A DNA stretch of 21,020 nucleotides from an uncultured Clostridium sp. (lineage in GTDB: Bacteria > Bacillota > Clostridia > Peptostreptococcales > Peptostreptococcaceae): the NCBI GenBank assembly GCA_900557165.1, contig USRS01000037.1, positions 1 through 21,020 on the forward strand, in the 5' to 3' direction. The notes under the pieces were generated by a model. That model ran no database searches and was not told where the DNA came from. It saw only the letters and a list, made by a program, of their open reading frames with translations. The position numbers were made by a program, and so were the translations under genes. Positions within the stretch are counted from its first letter, which is position 1; every line of letters begins with the position of its first letter. Shown here piece after piece: positions 8,409 through 15,488 of this stretch.

Positions 8409-9365
8409 TTAAACTCTTCCGTATGCCACTAAAGAACTTCCTTTTGGTACAGAATAGGCTACTGTATTATATAAAATAGTACTATCAAATTCTGCATAAT
8501 AAGTATCTATTATATTACCAAAGTAGTCACTTATTACTCCTAGCTTATCACCTTTTTTAACACTTTGACCTGCATCTACAAAACAAGTCCAACATCCATC
8601 TTTTACTGCATCAAGATAAATAGCATATTTTATTTCTTCTGGTGTAAAATCTTTATGACACCTTTTATATTCTATCATATTTAACAAAGATAATATATTT
8701 AACATATCATCTTTGTATAAATTTACCTCTTCTTCTTGGCATAAACCACATCCTCCACGTTCAATTAATAAACTTGGTACATCTTGATTTACAGCTGCTG
8801 AAGTAAATGTTCCGTTTATATTATTTGATGGTGCATAATAACCTACATTAAAATGTTTTGCAATTTCTTTACATTTATTCACCACTTCTTTTTTAGCTTT
8901 TGCTGGATAGTATATATGAGGTATTAACTCTTCGTGTAAGTCTCCTCCATGTATATCAAAGTAATAATCTGCCTTTGATATTAATTCAGTTGTTATTACA
9001 TGAGCTATTTTATCTGAGATTGTTCCGTTTTTATCCCCTGGAAATACTCTTAAAATATTTTTATTATCTTGTGGCATAACTGCCGCTCTTCTTTGTTCAA
9101 ACCCTTCCATATTTACTAAGTGAACTATAATAATATTTCCACTTACTTCTTTTGGATCTATTTCTTGTGATAATTCTATGGCTGTTCTAATTCCCGGGTA
9201 TTCACATCCATGAACTCCTGCCGTAATTAAAACTGTTTTTCCTTCTTTTTGCCCATTTATAATAGTTATTGGCATTTTAGTCTCTGTATCTAATATATTT
9301 ATAAAGCCTTGAGCTTTTTGTCCTTGTTTTGCTGTTATATTACAAATTGATATTTCTTTCTTCAT
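8409..9365 (-). CDS. M14/AstE-AspA-like zinc amidohydrolase (succinylglutamate desuccinylase/aspartoacylase family)
   Basis: A 318-residue zinc hydrolase. The metal site is GVHGCEYPG (His52, Glu55) with a third ligand in FDIHGGD (His139), and the catalytic Glu is probably E202 in LLIERGG. NILRVFPGD (about 103-111) resembles the substrate-binding Asn/Arg region of the family. The C-terminal ~100 residues contain a barrel-sandwich-like turn (DAGQSVKKGDKLG). There is no signal peptide, so it acts in the cytoplasm. The family cleaves amide bonds of N-acyl amino acids or small peptides. It is the first gene of the operon, with GAGGAAAG before the ATG and a Fur-controlled promoter. It probably processes whatever the co-transcribed transporter imports, for example releasing metal or amino acid from an acylated chelator; that substrate is inferred. 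Confidence 0.88.
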   Translation of the reverse strand: MKKEISICNITAKQGQKAQGFINILDTETKMPITIINGQKEGKTVLITAGVHGCEYPGIRTAIELSQEIDPKEVSGNIIIVHLVNMEGFEQRRAAVMPQDNKNILRVFPGDKNGTISDKIAHVITTELISKADYYFDIHGGDLHEELIPHIYYPAKAKKEVVNKCKEIAKHFNVGYYAPSNNINGTFTSAAVNQDVPSLLIERGGCGLCQEEEVNLYKDDMLNILSLLNMIEYKRCHKDFTPEEIKYAIYLDAVKDGCWTCFVDAGQSVKKGDKLGVISDYFGNIIDTYYAEFDSTILYNTVAYSVPKGSSLVAYGRV

Positions 9366-9416
9366 TTAATCTTTCCTCTTTTCCAAAGTATATATTAAAT
9401 TTAATTTTTATACGAA

Positions 9417-9431
9417 TGATAATCATTATCA
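9417..9431 (-). promoter_or_regulatory. Perfect Fur box
   Basis: TGATAATCATTATCA on the plus strand (TGATAATGATTATCA on the minus) matches all 14 defined positions of the consensus 7-1-7 Fur box. It begins 2 nt downstream of the -10 hexamer and therefore covers the transcription start, the usual place for Fur repression. It lies 51 nt before the amidohydrolase start. Confidence 0.92.
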
Positions 9432-9433
9432 AT

Positions 9434-9462
9434 ATTTTATTTCATTTATTAATATTTGTCAA
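9434..9462 (-). promoter_or_regulatory. Sigma-A promoter of the M14-ABC operon
   Basis: TTGACA (9457-9462), a 17-nt spacer and TAAAAT (9434-9439) on the minus strand: consensus -35, near-consensus -10 and ideal spacing. The Fur box is immediately downstream, so the promoter should be strong when iron is scarce. Confidence 0.9.
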
Positions 9463-9508
9463 TAAATAAACACAATATAGTCAAAGTTTGCTAAATTTAA
9501 GATGGTTA

Positions 9509-9892
9509 TTAAAAAAATATGGCACTTATCAAAAAGTTACTACCATATTTATCATTGACAATTAAACCATTTTCTCCCCACTTACCAAAATTAGCTTTTA
9601 CAGCTAAAGGTCTTAAATCACCATAAAAAGAAAATACTCCCTTTGTGTAAATTTTTTTATAACCAGCTTTTTTTAATACAATTTTGCATACCTTTAAATT
9701 ACGTTTTGCTAAATTGTTCACCTGAAAAACTTCTTTAGAAATTTTATAAAAATGTTTATAAAATAATTCACTACTACAATAATGGGCAAATAATATTACA
9801 TTTAAGTCTTTATTTATTACAATATGATTTTTCATAATAACATCAAATTCTTCACTTATTTCATAAATAGTTTCTATTATATCTTTTTTCAT
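9509..9892 (-). CDS. Small hypothetical protein, weak resemblance to QueG-like N-terminal domain
   Basis: A 127-residue protein with no signal peptide. The start is placed at the ATG 9890-9892, which has GAGGT 8-9 nt upstream; an in-frame ATG at 9905-9907 overlaps that site. The C-terminal part (AVKANFGKWGENGLIVNDKY, then GSNFLISAIFF) looks like the core GLG-GKNGLL-YG-LGA segment of epoxyqueuosine-reductase-like 4Fe-4S proteins. The protein stops exactly where the cysteine-rich Fe-S domain would begin. After the stop, which follows a T7 run, no frame supplies a cysteine-rich continuation. It could be a degenerate remnant or a standalone domain. The resemblance is from memory of the motif, so the assignment is tentative. 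Confidence 0.6.
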   Translation of the reverse strand: MKKDIIETIYEISEEFDVIMKNHIVINKDLNVILFAHYCSSELFYKHFYKISKEVFQVNNLAKRNLKVCKIVLKKAGYKKIYTKGVFSFYGDLRPLAVKANFGKWGENGLIVNDKYGSNFLISAIFF

Positions 9893-9955
9893 AAATTTAT
9901 ACCTCATCTGTTTTTATATTATTTTGCTCATTATTTTTATTTTTACAATAATACA

Positions 9956-9993
9956 AAAATACCTATAAATAGTAAGCTATTTATAGGTATTTT
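9956..9993 (-). terminator. Terminator of the peroxidase/flavoprotein operon
   Basis: A perfect 17-bp inverted repeat (9956-9972 with 9977-9993) with a 4-nt loop begins 2 nt past the flavoprotein stop. On the minus strand it ends in a T-run. It separates the operon from the small hypothetical gene. Confidence 0.88.
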
Positions 9994-9995
9994 AA

Positions 9996-10865
9996 TTATT
10001 TGCTATTTCTTTTTAATTCATCTAAATATGATACTGCAGATAGTGCTGCTATATTTCCTTCACCAGCTGCTTTTATATATTGATAAGGTATTCCCACAAT
10101 ATCTCCTGCTGCAAAACAACCTTTTAAATTTGTAGCCATTTTTCTGTCAACTTGAACATGATTTTTGTCTAATTCTAATCCTGGTACAAGTTGTCCTGGA
10201 GATATACTGTCTCTTAGTATAAATAATCCATCTGTTTCAATTTCATTGTTTTTTAGGATAAGTTTTTGTACGAATTGTTCTCCCACAATTTCAACTGGTG
10301 TATCTTTTATAATTTCTATAGATTCATCTACTTCCACTTCTTCTTTATACATTGGTATATAATAAACTTTTGATGCCACTTGTGCTAAGAAGTTAGCTTC
10401 TGATTCTTCATGTTTATTGTAAGCAATTATTGTTACTATCTTGTCTTTGTATAAAGGTGCATCACAAGTTGCACAGTATCCAACACCTCTACCTAAATAT
10501 TCTTCTTCACCTTTTAAAGGTTTACCAAAGTTTACACCTGTAGCAAGAATTACTGCTGTTGCTTCATAAGTATTTTTTGAACCCATTAGAGCAAAATAAT
10601 CACCCATAGAATATATATTGTTTATTTTTTCTTCTGTTATTTCAATATCCATTGCTTCTAAGTGCTTTGCAAATTCATCTCTAATTTCTTTACCGCTTTT
10701 ACCATAAAATCCCAGGTAATTATTTATTTGATGAGCTTTTACAAGCTTTGGACTTATTTCCTTTGTTCCAAATACTTTAAAAGTTTTATTTCTTATTTTT
10801 GCATTTAGTGCTGCTGATATTCCAGCAGGCCCACTTCCTACTATGGCTATATCTATTCTGTCCAT
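9996..10865 (-). CDS. Thioredoxin-reductase-like flavoprotein lacking NADPH-binding motifs (FFTR-like)
   Basis: A 289-residue FAD protein. The N-terminal dinucleotide fold has GSGPAG (10-15), the redox-active disulfide is CATC (131-134), and the C-terminal FAD motif is CFAAGDIVG (250-258). The middle domain, where ordinary thioredoxin reductases carry GxGxxA and an HRRxxxR NADPH site, reads instead IIAYNKHEESEANFLAQ (146-162). Neither motif is present. This is the pattern of ferredoxin-dependent flavin thioredoxin reductases (FFTR) known from clostridia, so the electron donor may be ferredoxin. It would reduce thioredoxin or a similar carrier and so recycle the adjacent peroxidase. The ATG has AAGGAG upstream and lies 21 nt after the peroxidase gene, so the two are co-transcribed. 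The flavoprotein call is sure; the FFTR call is likely. Confidence 0.88.
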   Translation of the reverse strand: MDRIDIAIVGSGPAGISAALNAKIRNKTFKVFGTKEISPKLVKAHQINNYLGFYGKSGKEIRDEFAKHLEAMDIEITEEKINNIYSMGDYFALMGSKNTYEATAVILATGVNFGKPLKGEEEYLGRGVGYCATCDAPLYKDKIVTIIAYNKHEESEANFLAQVASKVYYIPMYKEEVEVDESIEIIKDTPVEIVGEQFVQKLILKNNEIETDGLFILRDSISPGQLVPGLELDKNHVQVDRKMATNLKGCFAAGDIVGIPYQYIKAAGEGNIAALSAVSYLDELKRNSK

Positions 10866-10886
10866 TTATTTGTGTCTCCTTTTGTA

Positions 10887-11363
10887 CTATTTTAATAGTT
10901 TTTCTATATCTTCTTTTATTTTATCTGGTTTTACTGTTGGTGCATATCTTTTTATTATATTTCCCTGACAATCAATTAAAAATTTAGTAAAATTCCATTT
11001 TATTTTATCACTAAATATTCCTTTAGCTTCTTTTCTTAAAAATTTATATAATGGATGGGCATTTTCTCCATTTACATCTATTTTTTCAAACATAGTAAAA
11101 GTTACTCCATAGTTTAATTGACAAAACTCATGTATCTCTTTATTGCTACCTTTATCTTGGTTGGCAAATTGGTTGCAAGGGAAACCTAAAATTTCCAATC
11201 CCCTATCTTTATACCCTTGATATAATTCTTCTAAACCTTCAAATTGTGGAGTTAATCCACATTTACTAGCTGTATTTACAACTAGCACAACTTTCCCTTT
11301 ATAATCTTCCATTTTTATTTCTTGTCCATTCATTTTTTTAGCTTTAAAATCGTAAAATTTCAT
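10887..11363 (-). CDS. Glutathione peroxidase-family (thioredoxin-type) peroxidase
   Basis: A 158-residue peroxidase with peroxidatic Cys35 in [17 protein letters not shown] (61-66) supplies the conserved Gln, and KWNFTKFL (122-129) supplies Trp123 and Asn124 of the catalytic tetrad. Cys81 in EFCQLNYGV is the usual resolving cysteine of Cys-type enzymes that use thioredoxin rather than glutathione. It reduces organic hydroperoxides in the cytoplasm. The active residue is Cys, not selenocysteine. The ATG has a strong AAGGAGAAGG site. An OhrR-type operator lies 22 nt upstream of the start, so peroxide induction is expected. It is co-transcribed with the flavoprotein downstream. Confidence 0.95.
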   Translation of the reverse strand: MKFYDFKAKKMNGQEIKMEDYKGKVVLVVNTASKCGLTPQFEGLEELYQGYKDRGLEILGFPCNQFANQDKGSNKEIHEFCQLNYGVTFTMFEKIDVNGENAHPLYKFLRKEAKGIFSDKIKWNFTKFLIDCQGNIIKRYAPTVKPDKIKEDIEKLLK

Positions 11364-11384
11364 ATTCCTTCTCCTTAATTGTTT

Positions 11385-11405
11385 TAAATTTAATTGAGTT
11401 CAATT
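11385..11405 (-). promoter_or_regulatory. ohrR operator: OhrR-type operator before the peroxidase gene
   Basis: A 21-nt sequence containing the inverted repeat AATTGA-GT-TCAATT is repeated exactly at 11912-11932, before the ohrR gene. It lies 22 nt upstream of the peroxidase ATG. Confidence 0.8.
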
Positions 11406-11423
11406 ATTATTTTTATATTTTAA

Positions 11424-11447
11424 GGATTAAACTTTTTAGTTTAATCC
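11424..11447 (-). terminator. Hairpin between ohrR and the peroxidase gene
   Basis: A perfect 10-bp inverted repeat (11424-11433 with 11438-11447) has a 4-nt loop and lies 6 nt past the ohrR stop. No clear T-run follows on the minus strand, so it may be a weak terminator or only partly block read-through into the peroxidase gene. Confidence 0.5.
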
Positions 11448-11453
11448 CACTTT

Positions 11454-11885
11454 TTAACTTAATGTATTTAATAATTCATCTATTTCTTTCTTTAAATTTA
11501 ATAAGTCAACTGATTCACTTTTACACATATTATACATATCCACGGGAATATGAGTTACTTCATCTTTTAATAGACGTCCCTTTTCAGTAAGTTCCACTGT
11601 AACAACTCTATCATCTTCTTTATTTCTGTATTTTATAATTAGTTCCATAGCTTCTAATTTTTTTAATACAGGAGTTAAAGTTCCCGAATCTAAATGAAGT
11701 CTTTTTCCCAATTCCTTAAAAGGTATTTTTTCTTTCTCCCACATTACCAGCATGGCAATATATTGAGTATAAGTTAAATTATGTTTATCCAGCAAAGGTT
11801 TATATTTTTTTATAATTTCCCTAGACAATGCATATAAGGAAAAACATAATTGATTATTAAGTTTTATTGATTCATATTTATCCAC
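11454..11885 (-). CDS. ohrR: OhrR-type MarR-family peroxide-sensing repressor (2-Cys)
   Basis: A winged-helix repressor of 143 residues when started at the GTG 11883-11885, which has GGAG 8 nt upstream. A longer frame from an ATG at 11948 would place the operator and part of the promoter region inside the gene and has no such site. The N-terminus LCFSLYALSRE has the peroxide-sensing Cys14. Tyr28 and Tyr39 sit where OhrR needs them for hydrogen-bonding. The HTH is in the FKELGKRLHLDSGTLTPVLK region. A second cysteine, Cys121 (YNMCKS), suggests the 2-Cys mechanism known from Xanthomonas OhrR. It should repress itself and the peroxidase operon through the duplicated operator and release DNA when oxidised by organic hydroperoxides. 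No ohr gene is adjacent, which is unusual. Confidence 0.88.
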   Translation of the reverse strand: MDKYESIKLNNQLCFSLYALSREIIKKYKPLLDKHNLTYTQYIAMLVMWEKEKIPFKELGKRLHLDSGTLTPVLKKLEAMELIIKYRNKEDDRVVTVELTEKGRLLKDEVTHIPVDMYNMCKSESVDLLNLKKEIDELLNTLS

Positions 11886-11911
11886 AATATCAGCTCCACT
11901 TTGAATTTGTA

Positions 11912-11932
11912 TAAATTTAATTGAGTTCAATT
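11912..11932 (-). promoter_or_regulatory. ohrR operator: OhrR-type operator before ohrR
   Basis: An exact 21-nt copy of the site at 11385-11405, with core AATTGA-GT-TCAATT. It begins 7 nt downstream of the -10 hexamer and so covers the transcription start, consistent with autorepression. Confidence 0.85.
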
Positions 11933-11939
11933 GATTTTT

Positions 11940-11968
11940 ATTATACACCTGTTATTTTTCCTTGTCAA
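11940..11968 (-). promoter_or_regulatory. Consensus sigma-A promoter of ohrR
   Basis: TTGACA (11963-11968), a 17-nt spacer and TATAAT (11940-11945) on the minus strand: both hexamers and the spacing are consensus. The operator lies just downstream. Confidence 0.93.
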
Positions 11969-12041
11969 TAGATTACAAAATTGTAAGATTTGAAACTATG
12001 TTTTTTCTTATTATTTTCTTTTATAAAATTATAACTTATGA

Positions 12042-12086
12042 TAGAATATTTATATAAATTTATGTCGAATTTATATAAATTTATGT
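12042..12086 (+). promoter_or_regulatory. -10-like hexamer and 21-bp-phased direct repeat before the DUF4300 gene
   Basis: ATTTATATAAATTTATGT occurs at 12048-12065 and again exactly at 12069-12086, a 21-nt period (two helical turns). Each copy contains the palindrome ATTTATATAAAT. A TAGAAT -10-like hexamer (12042-12047) lies directly upstream, so the repeats would cover the transcription start and leader. No regulator is identified. Confidence 0.5.
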
Positions 12087-12120
12087 AAATTACAAATAAA
12101 AAATTGGAGGAGTTAATTTT

Positions 12121-12993
12121 ATGAAAAAAATTTTAATGGTAGGGGTGCTACTTACAACTTTATTATTTAGTGGTTGTACTTCTAATAAGAAAACAGTAGA
12201 TGAAAATATGACATCGAAAGACTTAAAGTATTCCACTATGGATGATGCAGCTACTCAAGATAAAGTCTATAAATTTTTATCTGAAAACAATATAGATAAA
12301 AATGACATTGATATGTTTATGAAATCAGTTAAAAGCTATTATAAAAGTGTAGAAGGTGTAGATCTTTTAAACGAAAATGAAAGATTATCAAAGTTACAAG
12401 TTCCTTATAATTTATACGATCTTTCTGATAAATGGTTGGCAAGTAATCCTAATTTTACAGACCAAAATTGTAGACTAACTGCTTTTAGATTATTTAATGA
12501 TTTTATAATAGATAATTCAAAATTAAGTTATGATAAAATTGATAATACTAATTTAGAGCTTGATTTATCTACTATGGAAAATAACCCTAATGCAAAATTT
12601 AGCAAAGAAGATATGAATAAGTTTTTCAACTTCTTCTCAAATATTAAGGTTACTGATAGCAATAATATAAATCAATGTGCTAAAGAAATTGCAAAAGAAT
12701 TGGAAAATAGAAAAATATCATTTAAAGATAATAAAAATATATCTATAATAAATGGATACATTCCAGATGAAGAAAATCACGCTATATTTGTAGGTCATAC
12801 TGGTGTAGCCATAAACACTAAAGATGGTGTTGTATTTGTTGAAAAATATGGATTTGAATTACCTTATCAAATTACTTTATTTAAAAATAAAGAAGAGTTA
12901 AAATTATATATGACTGATAGACTTAAAACTAGCTTTACTGGTGAGTCTCAAAGTTATGATCCTATAATAATGGAAAATAATAAACTTATGTAA
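12121..12993 (+). CDS. Lipoprotein, probable DUF4300 family
   Basis: A 290-residue lipoprotein with signal peptide MKKILMVGVLLTTLLFSGC and lipobox FSGC (Cys19). The rest is soluble and would sit outside the membrane. VPYNLYDLSDKWLASNPNFT followed by DQNCRLTAFRLFND is the region I associate with DUF4300, a family of clostridial and streptococcal lipoproteins of unknown function. The later EENHAIFVGHTGVAI and DGVVFVEKYGFELPYQ also fit a small alpha/beta fold. The ATG has GGAGGAG 9 nt upstream. It is monocistronic, divergent from ohrR, and followed by a terminator. The function is unknown; the lipoprotein call is firm and the DUF assignment comes from memory of the family. Confidence 0.85.
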   Translation: MKKILMVGVLLTTLLFSGCTSNKKTVDENMTSKDLKYSTMDDAATQDKVYKFLSENNIDKNDIDMFMKSVKSYYKSVEGVDLLNENERLSKLQVPYNLYDLSDKWLASNPNFTDQNCRLTAFRLFNDFIIDNSKLSYDKIDNTNLELDLSTMENNPNAKFSKEDMNKFFNFFSNIKVTDSNNINQCAKEIAKELENRKISFKDNKNISIINGYIPDEENHAIFVGHTGVAINTKDGVVFVEKYGFELPYQITLFKNKEELKLYMTDRLKTSFTGESQSYDPIIMENNKLM

Positions 12994-13043
12994 AAAATTC
13001 AATAAATCATATAAGTGAGTACTTTATTGATTGCTTAAATCTA

Positions 13044-13093
13044 AAAGGTATAAGTTAAGTAGAAATTTACTGCTTGCTTATACCTTTATTTTT
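13044..13093 (+). terminator. Terminator after the DUF4300 lipoprotein gene
   Basis: An 11-bp perfect outer stem (13044-13054 with 13077-13087) with an imperfect inner stem is followed by a T-rich tract. It is a typical intrinsic terminator about 50 nt past the stop. Confidence 0.8.
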
Positions 13094-13168
13094 GATTAAT
13101 ATTATATATACTTAGTATCAAATAAAAACTAGCATAAATTTATATACTTTGGTTGGGAGGTAATTTAA

Positions 13169-13405
13169 ATGTCAAAAGAAATACCAAAGTATCCTGTAGA
13201 GATAACCTTAAAACTTATAGGCCATAAACAAAAAATATTGGTTTTACGTGATTTACTTACGGGAACTAAGCGTTTTGGTGAATTAAAAAAATTCCTTGGA
13301 ACTATTAAAATTGAATATACTTTAACAAATTTTGATTATAGTCTAAAACCTATTTTGGATTCCATGTATAGCTGGGGATATAAATATAAAAAAATAAATA
13401 CATAA
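13169..13405 (+). CDS. HxlR-family regulator with internal deletion (probable remnant)
   Basis: A 78-residue product. Residues 8-44 (YPVEITLKLIGHKQKILVLR, then DLLTGTKRFGELKKFLG) match the first helices of HxlR-type winged-helix regulators. Residues from about 48 (IEYTLT, then YSLKPILDSMYSWG) match the wing-to-C-terminal helix. Full members are about 105-115 residues. The segment between, which normally carries the recognition helix and most of the wing, is missing in frame (about 30 residues). The conserved Cys before PVE is a Tyr here, and the GGKWK motif reads GHKQK. The ATG has a GGGAGG site 8-9 nt upstream, so it may still be expressed. DNA binding is unlikely. Confidence 0.7.
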   Translation: MSKEIPKYPVEITLKLIGHKQKILVLRDLLTGTKRFGELKKFLGTIKIEYTLTNFDYSLKPILDSMYSWGYKYKKINT

Positions 13406-13425
13406 AATTTACTTTTTAAATTTCA

Positions 13426-13481
13426 AAATACTCCTTCATAACATTGATTTAATATTTTATCATTGCTATAAAGGAGTATTT
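13426..13481. terminator. Bidirectional terminator between convergent genes
   Basis: A 15-bp inverted repeat (13426-13440 with 13467-13481, one mismatch) has a 26-nt loop. It lies between the plus-strand HxlR remnant and the minus-strand beta-galactosidase, and T-rich flanks follow on both strands. Confidence 0.7.
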
Positions 13482-13506
13482 ATTCTATCTTATATTACTT
13501 TATTTT

Positions 13507-15462
13507 TTATATATGGTCTGTAATAAAAGCTTCATATGGTTTTATTGTTTTGTCTCCTAATTGTTGAGTTTTATCTGTATGGTTCATTACAAAATATTTT
13601 TCTTTATTATTAATGTTTCTTCTAACTACTTCCACACCCTTTGGTGATTTTATGATTTCTATATTGCTTTCTTTTAAAATTTTATTTGCTAAGTGGTCCA
13701 TTATATTTTCATCTGCACCACATCCCACATAATAAACATTTCCACCTTGATATTTATTAAGTGTTATAGCAGATAGACCTTCAAAAAATTCATCATCATA
13801 TGTAAATAAAGTCTCAGCTGTAGTAGTTCTTAATAAATCTCTAAATACAGTTGCACTTCCATTTATATTTTCAAATTCTTCACACCCATTTAAAGTTATT
13901 TGCTGATTTCCTTGGAATGATTCTATCTCTTCCACATAAGCTCCTACTAAATCAGTAAAGTTAGTTGGATTAAATTCATTTAAAGTTAAGTTATTATAAT
14001 AGTCTTTTACACTATTTCTAAAACTTAATACTACAGTTTTTCCACTTTCCACAAATTTTCTTATTCTATCTTGAACTTCTCTTTTATAAACTATCATAAC
14101 TGGTACTAATAATACTTCATATTCATCAAATGTGGCATCTGATGGTATTACATCTATATTTACATTATTTTCGAAGAATGGTCTATATAATCTAAATACT
14201 TCTTGTTTATAATCAAATAGGAAACTTTGTCTTTGTATTCTAAATGATGCCATTGATTCGTAGTCATAAATTAGACCAACTTTTGCATTTACCTTTGATT
14301 TAATTAATTCTTCATTTGCTTTCATTTCATTGAAGAAACTTTGTACTTCATAGAATTTTCTTCTTTTTGTATTGTCTTGGTCTATTATTCCATAGCAATA
14401 TTGTTCTGCACCCTTTGTTGCTCCTCTATATCTAAAGTACATTAATGAGCTACATCCATGGGCCATACCTTGATAAGACCACATTTGGGCTTGTCTTGGT
14501 CTTGGAAGATATCCTATAACATCATGACCTTGAGCACCCATTATAGCTTCTGTTATCCAGAAGTTTTGTTTTTTAGCACCTCTCATAAAATCAAGACCAC
14601 AAGCTATCTCATGTGGTGGTATTGGCTCAGCTTGTCCTCCCCAAACTGGGTAGTTATTATAAGCTACCACATCTATATGTTTTGCAACTTTTGAGAAATC
14701 ATAGCTTTTATCAAAAAATCCTCCTGAAAAATCATGAAGTACTACAGCGTCTTCTCCTAAAATTTCTTTTAATAAGTCAACTTGCATTTTTGCATATTTT
14801 TCTATACTTACTGATCTAAATCTTTCCCATTCCATTCTTAAGCTTGGATTGTGAGTTGTTATAGTTTTTGATGGTAGCGGTATTTCATCAAAATTATTAT
14901 AAGTTTGCGACCAAAATATTGTTCCCCAAGTTTCATTTAATTTGTTTATATCATTGTCATATTCTTTTGCTAAATATTTTCTAAAGGCTTTTTTACAATT
15001 GTCACAATAACATAAATCACTTCCCTCATGGCCAAATTCATTATCTATTTGCCATGCCACTATACTATCTTCCTTTTTATAGTGCTCAGCTAACTTCTTT
15101 ATTATTTTTTTAGAATAATCTATGTATTTTTCGCTGTTAAAACAATATTGTCTTCTTCCACCAAAAACTCTTTTTGTATTATCTTCTTCCTCTGATAATA
15201 CTTCTGGATATTTATTAGCAAGCCATGCTGGCATTGTAGCTGTAGGTGTTCCAAATATTACATTTAAGTTTTTTTCTTTTGCTTTTTTTATTACTCTATC
15301 GAAATATGAAAAATCATAATTACCTTCCACATTTTCCATCATGTGCCAAGCAAACTCACCTATTCTTATTACATTTGAACCTAGTTCAATTATATTATCT
15401 AAGTCCTCATCTATCATATTTTCATCCCAGTGTTCTGGATAATAATCTACTCCTAAATACAT
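13507..15462 (-). CDS. Beta-galactosidase, glycoside hydrolase family 42
   Basis: A 651-residue GH42 enzyme. The (beta/alpha)8 domain starts YLGVDYYPEHWDENMI. The acid/base is Glu142 in WQIDNEFGH and the nucleophile Glu305 in FWITEAIMG, in good agreement with the family's E141/E312 spacing. The zinc cysteines are in RRQYC and CYCDNC. A C-terminal trimerisation-type domain and a small beta domain (about 390 to the end) follow. There is no signal peptide, so hydrolysis of beta-galactosides is intracellular. The start is the ATG at 15460-15462, behind GAGGAGGAG; an in-frame TTG at 15477 would overlap that site. A hairpin separates it from the symporter gene upstream, so its expression may be attenuated. 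Confidence 0.95.
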   Translation of the reverse strand: MYLGVDYYPEHWDENMIDEDLDNIIELGSNVIRIGEFAWHMMENVEGNYDFSYFDRVIKKAKEKNLNVIFGTPTATMPAWLANKYPEVLSEEEDNTKRVFGGRRQYCFNSEKYIDYSKKIIKKLAEHYKKEDSIVAWQIDNEFGHEGSDLCYCDNCKKAFRKYLAKEYDNDINKLNETWGTIFWSQTYNNFDEIPLPSKTITTHNPSLRMEWERFRSVSIEKYAKMQVDLLKEILGEDAVVLHDFSGGFFDKSYDFSKVAKHIDVVAYNNYPVWGGQAEPIPPHEIACGLDFMRGAKKQNFWITEAIMGAQGHDVIGYLPRPRQAQMWSYQGMAHGCSSLMYFRYRGATKGAEQYCYGIIDQDNTKRRKFYEVQSFFNEMKANEELIKSKVNAKVGLIYDYESMASFRIQRQSFLFDYKQEVFRLYRPFFENNVNIDVIPSDATFDEYEVLLVPVMIVYKREVQDRIRKFVESGKTVVLSFRNSVKDYYNNLTLNEFNPTNFTDLVGAYVEEIESFQGNQQITLNGCEEFENINGSATVFRDLLRTTTAETLFTYDDEFFEGLSAITLNKYQGGNVYYVGCGADENIMDHLANKILKESNIEIIKSPKGVEVVRRNINNKEKYFVMNHTDKTQQLGDKTIKPYEAFITDHI

Positions 15463-15488
15463 CTTACTCCTCCTCAATAATTAAAATT

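Noticed and set aside
9390..9440. PerR box or Zur box instead of Fur
   Set aside because: The site matches the Fur consensus at every defined position, while PerR and Zur sites differ at several of them. Cross-binding remains possible but Fur is the simplest reading.
13000..13170. CRISPR, tRNA, rRNA or riboswitch in the intergenic gaps
   Set aside because: No repeat-spacer pattern, cloverleaf or conserved riboswitch core was visible in this gap or in any other. Only terminator hairpins and short repeats were seen.
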